DNA of 64,000 bases. It comes from Powellomyces hirtus (Eukaryota; Chytridiomycota; Chytridiomycetes; Spizellomycetales; Powellomycetaceae). How positions within the stretch are numbered: the stretch's first letter is position 1; every line of letters starts with the position of its first letter. The stretch lies in contig JAHLKG010000004.1 in the NCBI GenBank assembly GCA_025526995.1, forward strand, positions 620,001 to 684,000. The letters run 5' to 3'. A program made the translations under genes and the position numbers. Shown here piece after piece: positions 48,543-58,366 of this stretch. The notes under the pieces are model-generated. The model worked only from the letters and a program-made list of their open reading frames with translations. It ran no database searches and was not told where the DNA came from.

Positions 48543-51287
48543 ATGCCTTCCAACGCCATGGCAATAAGCGGTTCTGCTCTTCCGGCGCTGCTCTCTGTGG
48601 CAGTTTGCATTACCAGGTGCTTCTCTGCCGCAAATGCTGTGCCTATCGATCCACCTATCACGGGCAACTGCGTCAGCGGGAGCTATCCCATGTATGACAA
48701 GTCTCGCTGGATCACCGATCTCCCGAGTAGTCTCAAGCTTCCCCCGGGGTTGAATACGACCCGAACTGACTTTGTCGCTCAAAATCATGGGGAGCAGATT
48801 CGCTTTGAGAAGAACGCAGTCTACTTTGACCACGGTAATCCTCCTAGTTTCGGCGTCGTTCGTGCGGCCCACAGTAGATACGTTCACTATGGCAAGATTA
48901 GCATGCGGATAGCAGCAAGTACAATCCGTGGCATGTGCACCACCTTCATTACCTATTCGGATACCAAAGATGAGATTGACATGGAAATTTGGGGATCCGT
49001 CCCTGACAAGGTTGCAATGAACTCGTTCAGCAAGGAAAGATTCTGTGGAGCATCTCCATGGGGAGCCGTACCGAACTACGGCGACTTCCATACCTATGAA
49101 ATTGACTGGAAACGTACGAGTATCACCTGGAAGGTTGATGGGAGACTAGTTAGAAGTGTGGTCCCAGGATCGGACGCCGCCAAAATGCCATCTGTGAACG
49201 GTTTGCCTGCGAACCCTTTGGGACTGGGTCCGAGCGATCCGAGTTTAGTGATCTTTGCAATTTTTGCATGGGGCGCTGATAACGTCTGGAAGACTGACCC
49301 TATCAGAAACGCCGGCTATGCGAATTTGACGATTCAGTGCTACGATGCGAGTGACAAGCCCGTCCCTGAATGGCCGGTCGGAAGCAAAGACTACGTCTAT
49401 CCGGGCGAGCCGTATCCAAGCATGTACAGCATCATCCCAGATGGCGATGTCGTTTGCACAAAATGGAGGGCGACCCAGGCGGGGGAAACATGCTGGTCAA
49501 CTTGGACCAAAGTGGCCAAGCTCGTAGAGAAGGACTTTTTGCGTCTCAACCCTGGTGTCGACTGTAACGCATTGACGAATGCAACATACTTGTGCGTTGA
49601 AGGAGATCTCAAGGGAAAGGCGAAAGCGGTGCCTAATCCTAGCTGGGAAAAAGTATGCACGGATACGCGCACAGTCCAAACAGGGGAGACCTGTTGGTCA
49701 GTGTGGACGAAGGCAGGACTGACTGACGTGGAATTCTACAGTCTGAATCCCGGAATTGACTGTAACCTGCTGATACCATCGATCTCCAAGGTGTGTTTAA
49801 AGCGCGACTACGTCACTCCCTCAGTTACCACCCCAAGCGCAACATCGACTTCCACGACCGCCAAGGCGTTGGCAATTCCCACGATCGCTGTTGTGAGCGC
49901 TCCACCGTGCGCGGCCTACCATATTGTTGAAGATGGTGAAACGTGCTACACTATTTGGACGAATGCCGGACTTAGTAATACAGAGTTCTTGGCGCTCAAT
50001 CCGACAGTTGACTGCGGATGGTTGCAGGTTGGCGGAACAAGCGTTTGCACTAAGCGGGGTGATGGTCCGAGCAGCGCATCAACAACCATCGGTGCAGCCC
50101 CGACGGCCAGCACCACCGCCAAAGCCACGACCACGCCCAAGCCCCCGTCATCTATCAATCCCCGAGTCACAGGCAACTGCGTTTCTGGGACATTTCCGCT
50201 TAATAATCCTTCCAGTTGGATCATTAACGAGAAGGCGGCACCGGGTTCTTCGTTTCCGTTCGAGCATGATCCAAGCAAATACCCCATGATGGGCACAGGT
50301 CAGGGCATCAGTTTCGAGTCTGACAGAGTTTCGTTTACGCACCAAAACCCTCCCAACAACAACGTCATCATCGGAGTGCACACCAGATGGATTCGGTACG
50401 CGAAAATCACTCTCCGTGTAGCAGCATCTGCTGTCCCTGGGTTGCATGTTTCAGTCAAAACGGACTCCCAAACCGGTGACGTGATTGTTGCAGATTTCTC
50501 GCCTGCCATGCCAAACATGATGGCTCCGAACGCCTTGTTCAAAAATCGTCTATGTGGTCCGGCAAATTGGGGGATAGTTCCCCAATTTACCAACCTACAT
50601 ACGCTGGAGTTCGACTGGAAGCGCAGCTCGTTAGCTTGGAAAGTGGATGGTGTTGCCCAGAGGACTTTGATACCGGGGTCTGCCGCGGCTAAGGCAACAG
50701 CCCCTGGGTGGCAGGCAAATCCAACGGGGGAGCTTCCCAAAGACCCAAGCCTCTTTATGTTCAGTCTCAGCGTGAACGGCGCTGTCGACACGAATCGTTA
50801 TCCCATTTCTTCGAGATCTGCATCTTTCGCTGATCTTACCATTCAGTGTTACGACAACAACGACAAAGCTGTCCCCGAGTGGCCCGTAGGCGCTAAAGAT
50901 TATACCTACCCAGGTGCAGTCGCAAAACGAGATGTGGCTGACGGCGAAATGTTTGAGCCCGCAGAGCTGGATCTCGTACAGATGATGATCGAAAGGAGGT
51001 CAGAGAATGTTGAGACCGCTACAGAAGACGAGATGTCAGTTCCTGGGCCGGCATCATTCAGAATGGGGGCTCCTGCCGCCAGACTTCGAGCAACTCCAAA
51101 ATGTACGACACACCTTGTGAGAGCCGGGGAGGGTTGCGAGGACATAGCCGGAATATATCGGATCAGCGTGGCAGATTACAAGGAATGGAACAACGAAAGT
51201 CAGTGTCCGCCCGAGGAGGGTAGCGTTGTCTGTGTATCATCGAGCGTGGTCAAGAGAGGAAGGAGGAGCAATGTCGATGAGCTTTGA
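48543..51287 (+). CDS. Secreted protein with two GH16 domains and four LysM motifs
   Basis: 914 residues, no intron. A signal peptide (about 1-32, ending AANA) suggests secretion to the wall. GH16 domain 1 (about 40-290) has the catalytic motif DEIDMEIW with E144, D146 and E148. Three LysM-like repeats follow (about 305-355, 371-420 and 456-505), each with ETCWS or ETCYT and a LNPxVDC signature. A Ser/Thr/Pro linker leads to a second GH16-like domain (about 530-780) that keeps the fold landmarks (TLEFDWKRSSLAWKVDG) but has GDVIVADFS where the catalytic motif should be, so it is probably inactive. A fourth LysM (about 854-900) ends the protein. GH16 of the CRH type remodels chitin-glucan links and LysM binds chitin; the CRH assignment is an inference. 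The arrangement suggests tandem duplication of a GH16-LysM unit. Confidence 0.88.
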   Translation: MPSNAMAISGSALPALLSVAVCITRCFSAANAVPIDPPITGNCVSGSYPMYDKSRWITDLPSSLKLPPGLNTTRTDFVAQNHGEQIRFEKNAVYFDHGNPPSFGVVRAAHSRYVHYGKISMRIAASTIRGMCTTFITYSDTKDEIDMEIWGSVPDKVAMNSFSKERFCGASPWGAVPNYGDFHTYEIDWKRTSITWKVDGRLVRSVVPGSDAAKMPSVNGLPANPLGLGPSDPSLVIFAIFAWGADNVWKTDPIRNAGYANLTIQCYDASDKPVPEWPVGSKDYVYPGEPYPSMYSIIPDGDVVCTKWRATQAGETCWSTWTKVAKLVEKDFLRLNPGVDCNALTNATYLCVEGDLKGKAKAVPNPSWEKVCTDTRTVQTGETCWSVWTKAGLTDVEFYSLNPGIDCNLLIPSISKVCLKRDYVTPSVTTPSATSTSTTAKALAIPTIAVVSAPPCAAYHIVEDGETCYTIWTNAGLSNTEFLALNPTVDCGWLQVGGTSVCTKRGDGPSSASTTIGAAPTASTTAKATTTPKPPSSINPRVTGNCVSGTFPLNNPSSWIINEKAAPGSSFPFEHDPSKYPMMGTGQGISFESDRVSFTHQNPPNNNVIIGVHTRWIRYAKITLRVAASAVPGLHVSVKTDSQTGDVIVADFSPAMPNMMAPNALFKNRLCGPANWGIVPQFTNLHTLEFDWKRSSLAWKVDGVAQRTLIPGSAAAKATAPGWQANPTGELPKDPSLFMFSLSVNGAVDTNRYPISSRSASFADLTIQCYDNNDKAVPEWPVGAKDYTYPGAVAKRDVADGEMFEPAELDLVQMMIERRSENVETATEDEMSVPGPASFRMGAPAARLRATPKCTTHLVRAGEGCEDIAGIYRISVADYKEWNNESQCPPEEGSVVCVSSSVVKRGRRSNVDEL

Positions 51288-51839
51288 TATTTGGCAGATG
51301 CACTGCCATGTGCGTGTGTCTCTCGCGCCTCTTTGTAATATTCATTGAGAATATTGATGTATTCTCCAACTATCTATTCTCTCAATTTGTTCTCTTATCT
51401 ATCTGCCGCTTTCAATTGAACGAATGAGACGGACTACCAATCAACGCATGACATTGAATCACAGACCGTTAATTACCTCACGCATCCTACCAAGTTTCCC
51501 CTCGTCTCCCATTCCTTTCATCTGACGTCTTTCTCCCTCTTTTCGTGCAAGCTACTTTCACAAACAAGCCTATTGTGACAGGCTCAGCGATTGGTCCTAA
51601 CCCTGGTCTATCTGAATGTGGCTTTTTGGGCGGAGCTGTGAACACGGGCAGGGGGTCTGACACGAAACGTGCGCGTGTGTCTGCCATGTGACCGACACTG
51701 TTCGGAGTTGCTCAACCCCAATACCTCACATTCCCTTATTGTTTTGCATGACAGCATTCTCAGCATCTCACACGGACATATAAATTATTGTCAACCGGGC
51801 AGGCTTGCTCCTTGACTCCCCAGTACGACTTAACAGCAG
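51288..51839. promoter_or_regulatory. Intergenic region with TATA box
   Basis: 552 bp without a gene. TATAAAT at 51779-51785 lies 55 bp before the ATG of the next gene and is the likely core promoter. The left part is AT-rich and probably includes the GH16 3' end. Confidence 0.5.
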
Positions 51840-53972
51840 ATGGTTGTCAGTGCTCCTCTCGTAGAAGAGTTTCCACGTAAGTTGTCCAGCGGTGTACCTC
51901 ATCTCCGTTTTGTGGTTCTGTCCTTCGATCCTGATGCTATCCCTATGCACAGTTAGCTTGTCCGACAGTTCCCAGGCCATCCCATCCAGCATAGCAAGCA
52001 GAAGTCAGCCTCTTCAGCCAGAGCTTGCGCCTTCGCATCTTCCGCCTGAGTGCAACCAAATCTCCTGTCCTTTGGCGACTGTATTGAACGAGAAGGACGA
52101 AGAATTGAGACTAGCTGCAGGTGAGTCATGCACTCCAGGAGATAGATGCGTGGCGGATATCTCGTTTAAAGTCTGTTCTGCAAATCTGTAGAGTACGGCC
52201 TTGACTTGCTAAAAAGATGCAACGCGCTTGAACAACGAAACGTGGAACTGGAACTTCTTGTAAGTGGACGTTATCTCTGAATTCACAAACGCCCCACAGG
52301 GCTCAATTGTGGGACTGTCAAGGTTGCTACCTGCCACAAAGATGACGGAGTACCAGGACGCCGATCTGCTGGGCAAGAGGACCATCATCTTCGAATCCTT
52401 GAAGCGCGTTGCGCACAGCTGCTGTGCGAACTGGAGTCGAAAGAGCAGCATATTGCGGGGCTAAATCGAGAACTGAACAAAGCTCGAGGTGAAATTGCCA
52501 GGAAGACGGATATCGAAGCAAGCATTGATGAGTTAATTTCCGATCTGGTTGGGGCTCAACGACGCGAGATTGACACGCGCAGAGAAAATGCCAAACTTCA
52601 GGCCGAACTGGCTATGATCGAAATGGATTCGAAAGCTGCCGACCGTTCTTTACCGGATGAAGCGGTGGAACATTTGGAGTTGGTAGGGATATGATATTCG
52701 AGCGTTAGAAATATGACTTGTGCCGTCGTAACCAATAAACATCGAACCCTACAGGATTCGCAAACGGAAGTCGAAGTGCTTTTCGCGTTGGCAACCGAGC
52801 TGCAGACAGCAAATACAAAGTTGCGGCAAGATCTGGAAACTGTTGATGCATTGCGTTTCAAAAATGAGAAGTTGACCCATGATTTACATGAGACCGAAAC
52901 CCTTCTGTCTCAATTGCGGAATGAACTATCTTCTGCTAAAACGCAATCGGAACTGGCTTCTGACCCTATCGCTATACAGGGCACGCGTAGCCTGAATCCC
53001 CGCAAATCGGTCTTTGGAGAGTTGGAAGATGTGGTCCGAAATACTCCTCCATCATACGTATGGCCGAGCAAGCCCGCTGACTCAGGATTCGAATCGCGTG
53101 ACGGTTCTGAGTGTGGTGCATCCGCCAGTCCTAGGTTTTCGCTCTTTCCACAGCAACAGCCCTCGATGACACCTCTCCTGGAACACCTTCACGATCTCAC
53201 TCAGTTAGGAACCGACTTACATCGGAAGCTTACTTCCACGGACCCCCATTGTCTTAATCGGACGCTTCGACAGCGATTTGATCTTGCTCAGCTGTCTGAG
53301 CTATCGCAGACTGTCATTGATAACATTGCGGCTGATGTACAAGATCTCCCGCAGAAATTTCCGATTCTGTTCACAAAGTCGCCCGGCCCAATTCCAACCA
53401 AGTCGGCTACCTACAGCCCGCTCAAATGGCATGCTGACTCCTTTCTTCCCGTTTTTCTTCCCCTCGTTCGCCTCGTTCAAAGCCTGCTCGAAGAGCTCTG
53501 TCGCGTAAAGGGAACGTTGAATGATTACGCGTTGATGTACTTCCAGAAGATTTCACAGAAGGCCGCTGGCGCCTCCGTGGTGCTTCAACCCTCCCCTCTG
53601 TACCCGCCGCCGCAGCAGAGGCAAGAAACGGGTGTGGATCGTGTATTGCTGCATCAGCAGGGGTTGATCGCCATGCCGCTTCAGAATGCTTTGCGCGAGC
53701 ACAGTGTGCCATCTCTATGGCTACCAGGAACAATACCAGGACAACTCCTTGAACGTCAGCCAATGCCTGGAATTTCTCCGTCACCGGCGACGGTCGCATC
53801 ATGGCATTGGTCCAGTGCCACATCTCCACAGGCCGAATCAGCGTCGACAACATTATTGGCGGACTTACCGACAGGGCGGCTATCAATCTCTGATATTCTT
53901 CCTTCAGCACAGACCATTGCGTCGTGGTTCAATCCAAGTCGTAAGTTTGCTCAAAATCACCCATCTGAGTAA
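51840..53972 (+). CDS. Coiled-coil protein, five exons, unknown function
   Basis: Exons 51840-51876, 51953-52120, 52192-52259, 52323-52682 and 52755-53972, giving about 616 residues. Donors are GTAAGT, GTGAGT, GTAAGT and GTAGGG; acceptors ACAG, GTAG, CAAG and ACAG. The acceptor at 52322 is the least certain: CACAG at 52299 looks better but breaks the frame. The middle is heptad-rich (EYGLDLLKRCNALEQRN, LLCELESKEQHIAGLNREL, LATELQTANTKLRQDLE), so long coiled coil. The C-terminal third has Pro/Ser-rich disorder, a helical segment (LVRLVQSLLEELCRVKG) and no known domain. It is probably a structural or scaffold protein. Confidence 0.7.
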
Positions 53973-54522
53973 ACTTGTGAACCACCTATTTAAGTTGGAT
54001 TAGCAGTTACTCGGTAGCGCTATTATGTATAGCATAGCTTAGCAGGCCCACGTAGCACCAATCCCATCGCAGCATATAGCCCGAACCTCCTAGAACATTT
54101 GTAAATACTCAACATGCATGTCATATACATTTCACCCTGATACTCTGAGCTCAAATCCACCTGCTACACGCGAAAGTAAAGAACCAAAGGATTGGGCAAT
54201 CGGTGAAGGAACAGACTGGCCCCATCCCATGCCATTCCCTTGAAAAGAGCCCTCTTCTCAAGCGGCCTGACGAATTCTCAGACCAGAGAGGGACAATGAG
54301 CGGAGCTTCAATTACGTAAGCATAGAATCTTTAATCGATGTTTCCCTTCCACAGTCTTTCACTCTCTCGCATTTGTGGCAGCGGGGACGTATCGGTGCTT
54401 TAACACCGAGACCCACGGGTTGGGTAGGTTGCTCGGTGCTTGGTTATGGATTTCGACGGCATTATTCAAACCTGCATGTCCCGCTCGATCACAGTTGGCA
54501 GGGCCGGTAGTCTCTAGGCACA
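53973..54522. other. Intergenic region
   Basis: 550 bp without a gene. A possible 5'-UTR intron (GTAAGC near 54315, acceptor CCACAG near 54353) may belong to the next gene. No clear TATA box. Confidence 0.35.
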
Positions 54523-55542
54523 ATGTCTTCGTTACCTCGGATTATACTTTGCTCAGCCGCCGACATTGCGCCTTATCAGACTGTTCTTGCCGATGTGCGT
54601 CACAGATTCTGCCGGGTTGAAAGTCTTCGGGACACAGATTCGGGATATGGCGACATCGACTCCGACTCGCTGGAAGACCGAGAGCTGGCTTTGGAGAGCG
54701 TTCGAAAATGGCTGTTCCGACGAATGGAGGAACTCGAAGGTCTCGGACCTGACGGCGAAGTAGCCCTTGACCAGACGGCCGAAATTATTGCACTAATAAT
54801 GGGTGGAACGGAAGATGTCACGCATAAAGGCGCAGAGACTCCATCAGACGAGCCAGAAGTCGGCAGTGACTTGGAGGAATGGGCTTTCCGACACGGCACA
54901 CTCAGCATACTTGAGCCCAGTGCCTCCCGCACCGGCGATGACATAGAAATTGGGAATCAAGTCTGGAACGCTGGGGTCATCCTCGCCCAGATAATTGACC
55001 AGAAGCTCCTTCCTTCACATTACCTCACCTCGTCGCACATTTTGGAACTCGGTTGTGGAACCGCACTCACATCGATACTTGCAGCGAAAGTTGTGTCTCC
55101 ATCCGTCAAAATGACCGCCACCGATTTCCATCCGCTTATACTGGAAACAGCGAAACAGAACGTCCTGTTAAATGCGGTTGCAGACCGCGTGACTGTGGAA
55201 AAACTGGATTGGAACGATATCCCATGGTCGAATGTGACACTGGGTGTGGACTGCATAATGGCTGCGGATGTTGTTTACGATGCGCATCACGCAGTACTAC
55301 TGCCTAATATCATTCGCCAAATCTTTGTGCAGGCAAAGGTGTCTCGGGGCTGCATTGCCATAGTGAACCGCATTCGAGACCAGTTTTTGCAAGAGATAGC
55401 AGCGTTCGAGACCAACATGCTTGCAAGCGGCTTTGTAGGAGATTGGCAGTGGGCGGACGAGGTAATTGCAGCGGAATGGAATGGGGAAAGAAAACGCTAT
55501 CGATTATATTTATACTCTTGGGAAGGGCTTTTAAACATTTAG
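54523..55542 (+). CDS. METTL-type protein methyltransferase (Methyltransf_16 family)
   Basis: 339 residues, single exon. An N-terminal acidic/helical extension (1-140) precedes a seven-strand SAM-dependent methyltransferase. IGNQVWNAGVILAQI is the pre-motif helix typical of the FAM86/METTL21/METTL22 group. Motif I is HILELGCGTALTS (about 172-184), motif II ATDFHP, and the post-II motif DWNDIPW with AADVVYD at about 245-250 is the catalytic-face signature of lysine methyltransferases of this group. It ends YRLYLYSWEGLLNI. The likely activity is SAM-dependent lysine methylation of a protein; the target cannot be told from sequence. It is closest in layout to METTL22 or FAM86, but not securely. 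Confidence 0.82.
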   Translation: MSSLPRIILCSAADIAPYQTVLADVRHRFCRVESLRDTDSGYGDIDSDSLEDRELALESVRKWLFRRMEELEGLGPDGEVALDQTAEIIALIMGGTEDVTHKGAETPSDEPEVGSDLEEWAFRHGTLSILEPSASRTGDDIEIGNQVWNAGVILAQIIDQKLLPSHYLTSSHILELGCGTALTSILAAKVVSPSVKMTATDFHPLILETAKQNVLLNAVADRVTVEKLDWNDIPWSNVTLGVDCIMAADVVYDAHHAVLLPNIIRQIFVQAKVSRGCIAIVNRIRDQFLQEIAAFETNMLASGFVGDWQWADEVIAAEWNGERKRYRLYLYSWEGLLNI

Positions 55543-55630
55543 TTATAGATTATGTAGTTCAGATCTGACTCTTGTAACTTATTAATTTAATCGCTTCCAT
55601 CTATTTTATATCAAGATCTCATCTGCTCCC

Positions 55631-56581
55631 TCAAATCAGGCTCTGGTCGGCTCTCCGTCGCTGCTCACAAATCTGTGTCATGGACTTGACCCCATGCAAA
55701 GTCGGTTTGGCGAAGATCACATGGGAGTTGTCAGACCGATGGTGGTATCCCACGGGCGGAAGTCCGTATTCGTTGACTGGGCGGGCCATCGCGGCTGCGA
55801 CATGCTGAAAGAGGCACAACCGTTATATAGTCGTTGAAGAAGGAAGACTCAGAAAAGTATTTTTACCTTCATCCCTAGCAGGGTGTCCTCTTCCTTGCGT
55901 CGCGTTGCTTGGTTGCGCCGGTGTTGAACGAGCCTGTCCAAATCTGCGTGATAAGCTGCGGCAGTGTCGGGATCGTAATGGGGAGCGTTGTCGAATATGT
56001 CCGTAGTGTGATGCCTGGGATTCGCCAACTGTCGTGGTATGCTGAACGGAGAGCCACCATCAGAGACGCCATCATCTCCCAACTTCATCAGTGACAACCG
56101 TTTATCATGAGCGGGTGCAAGGGGGAGAAAATATATGTCAGTATCTGAAGCGTCCTCAACACAAGCTCATTTCATCTTTATCAAAAAAGGATGCAAATTC
56201 AAGCTCTATTGTAGAATAAGGCAATATCAGTACACATCTCCGGAATCATGGCGCTTACTTTCTGCCATCGTTTCAGGTTGACTCGATGCGCATCTATCTG
56301 ATGTGTCGTTGGATTCAACAGAGGTGCTCCTGCCCCGGGTCGTCCAAAATGGAAGAATGTCGGGTCGGTCTACGAAACCATCAGAACAGTGCCGTGCATT
56401 CCGCCGCTACCCGTAATGCCCATCACAAATGGTGACCTACGTGTGCGTGGCTTTGGGAATTCTGAAGGTATTCTGCAACGGTGCTGTGGTAGGGATCACT
56501 CCGCGGTAACGCCCCTATGTCAGTCTTTACTTTCCGTGTATCCCTCCACGTCTGGTGATCACTCAGGATCAAGCTGTTCAT
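55631..56581 (-). CDS. Small conserved-looking protein, four exons, unknown function
   Basis: Minus strand. Exons 56581-56441, 56369-56259, 56082-55867 and 55804-55631, all phase 0, giving 213 residues. Donors GTAGGT, GTAAGC and GTAAAA; acceptors CGTAG, TGAAG and TTCAG. Exon 2 reads TDPTFFHFGRPGAGAPL, a segment that looks strongly constrained. Exon 3 is acidic, then basic with a predicted helix (YHADLDRLVQHRRNQATRRKEED). Exon 4 has RPVNEYGLPPVG. The open frame continues upstream of the chosen ATG to at least 56629, so the start is uncertain and an earlier exon is possible. No domain recognised. Confidence 0.6.
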
Positions 56582-58366
56582 GATGTTCGTGGGATCTACA
56601 CAAGCTGCATAAGCGCTCGCTCTTGACACTGTGGCAAAAGTTTCACCTCGCTCACCTTTGGCACTCTGATCTGAATGGTGGTATAGACGTGGGACATACT
56701 CGGGCAGCGAGCCCCAATTTATTGGGTTGACGTTGGATCTGGCTCGGCTCGCCCCGCAACACTGATGAATACAGCTGAGAACAATTGCCCTCTACGTGAC
56801 GCTGCTGCGATGACCTTACATCGCCGGTCGTCTTTTGCTGATCTCGGAGGTTCCCCTTCGAGCGGACGACGATAAAAAAATCAGATCTATGAACCAGCGG
56901 CCTTTCGGTATTGAAATGTGGCTGAACCTGTTGCATAACAGCCTGCTGCCCTTGCTCTTTAACCCGCGCCGCTCGTGATTGCTGCTCGCAGAGGCAAAAG
57001 ACGCGTCGTCAGAGTGAGTGGCCTGCTTTCAGTCCGGTAACCTACCTACCACGGTTCCCTCAGACCACATTATGGGCGTGCCGCCTGTTTCATTCAATCC
57101 AGCACAGTGCGAAAGAGCCTCCTTAACAGTGCGCTGGCCTCGGGATGAATGCGTTCGCGTTTCGGCTCCAGGTTGGAGCGTACCATATGGAACAGTGTGC
57201 CCAACCAGTTTCTGAGTAGGCACACTGGGTGATTCAAACAGTTTACTAGCTTTCTGAGCTCGTCCTACTGTATCCCCGGCTGACGATTAGGACCATTGCT
57301 CATTGTATCGCGTGACTGGCAGCAGGTCTCACCATCTCGCTGTGGGTTAAATCGCAAAGACCCATCCAAGTTGACGCTATTGAGATTGTCGTCGTGCCAT
57401 CGACCATGGCTCATTTTCAGAACAAAGATATATTTACTGTATTGAGACAAGGATGCACTTTGCGCGACGCAGTCATGAGTAAGGCTTGGAAGTCCGGAGC
57501 AAAACAGCCCGGAAGAGAATTGTCCGATTTCACGTAGCTATTTTTAGCCATTTTCGAAGAATCACCCCCGTTCTTGGCAAATTCATTGCCCTGCTTGGAC
57601 TACAGGACAAATCAAGTCCACCTCCCATTCCAAGACTTTTATTATATGCACAAGGATATCAGGAGGTGGTTCTTTAGCCTGTTATCGGCGCGTTGCCTAC
57701 GACTATTTTCTATGCTGGAGGCCAGCCTCTGGTAACATTCTCTCTCTGTGCGTCCAAAACCATGTCCGTTGCTCGGTGGCCCAAATCCATGGCACAACCA
57801 ACTGACGCTTTCCACGTCGTCTACACGCAGTTAATCGCCTTGCACCAGAGGCCTCGTCCCGAGAATGTCCATTCATATCCGTCAAAACGCGCAGCTAAGC
57901 CCCCAAACGCAGCCAGAACAATCCGGCATGTTTCTGGCTGGCTGGTTTGGTGGCTGTGGTGGCTGAACCCTCTTTTGCCCTTTTGGCCTTTCGTCTTTCT
58001 CATTCACTCGTCTGATGAAAAGTGAAAGCGCAGCTGGTGGCAATCACGCAAAGTTATCTGTGGCTTGGCTTGGCTTGGGCTCACTCCCCCCCCCCCCCCC
58101 CCCTTTGAGCCCCCCCGTCTCCCCAAGGCATAGTCGGCAACCCCATTACATTCCTGCATAATTGATTGCAGATCCTCATTCTCTACATAACTCCCACCCC
58201 ACTGCACCGGACAACGCAACGCAGTGTCTCCCAAGTTCTTCCTCCACTCACTTTACAGGTAAGGATCTTCCAATGTCGTTGAGAGAGAACCTCATACTTC
58301 TATGAGCTCACGTCTCGTTCACACAGAATATCTGGGACGTTCCTATCTTTGCTGGACTGAAACGTG
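56582..58366. other. Long intergenic region, divergent promoters
   Basis: About 1.8 kb between divergently transcribed genes, with no supported gene. Near 58060-58080 the motif TTGGC recurs in tandem, followed by an 18-base C run (58086-58103) and further C-rich sequence. A 5'-UTR intron for the exchanger gene is possible (GTAAGG near 58259). Confidence 0.4.

Noticed and set aside
56652..56936. Minus-strand ORF upstream of the four-exon gene as its first exon
   Set aside because: Joining it would need a 27-nt intron, too short to accept; left as possible 5'-UTR.
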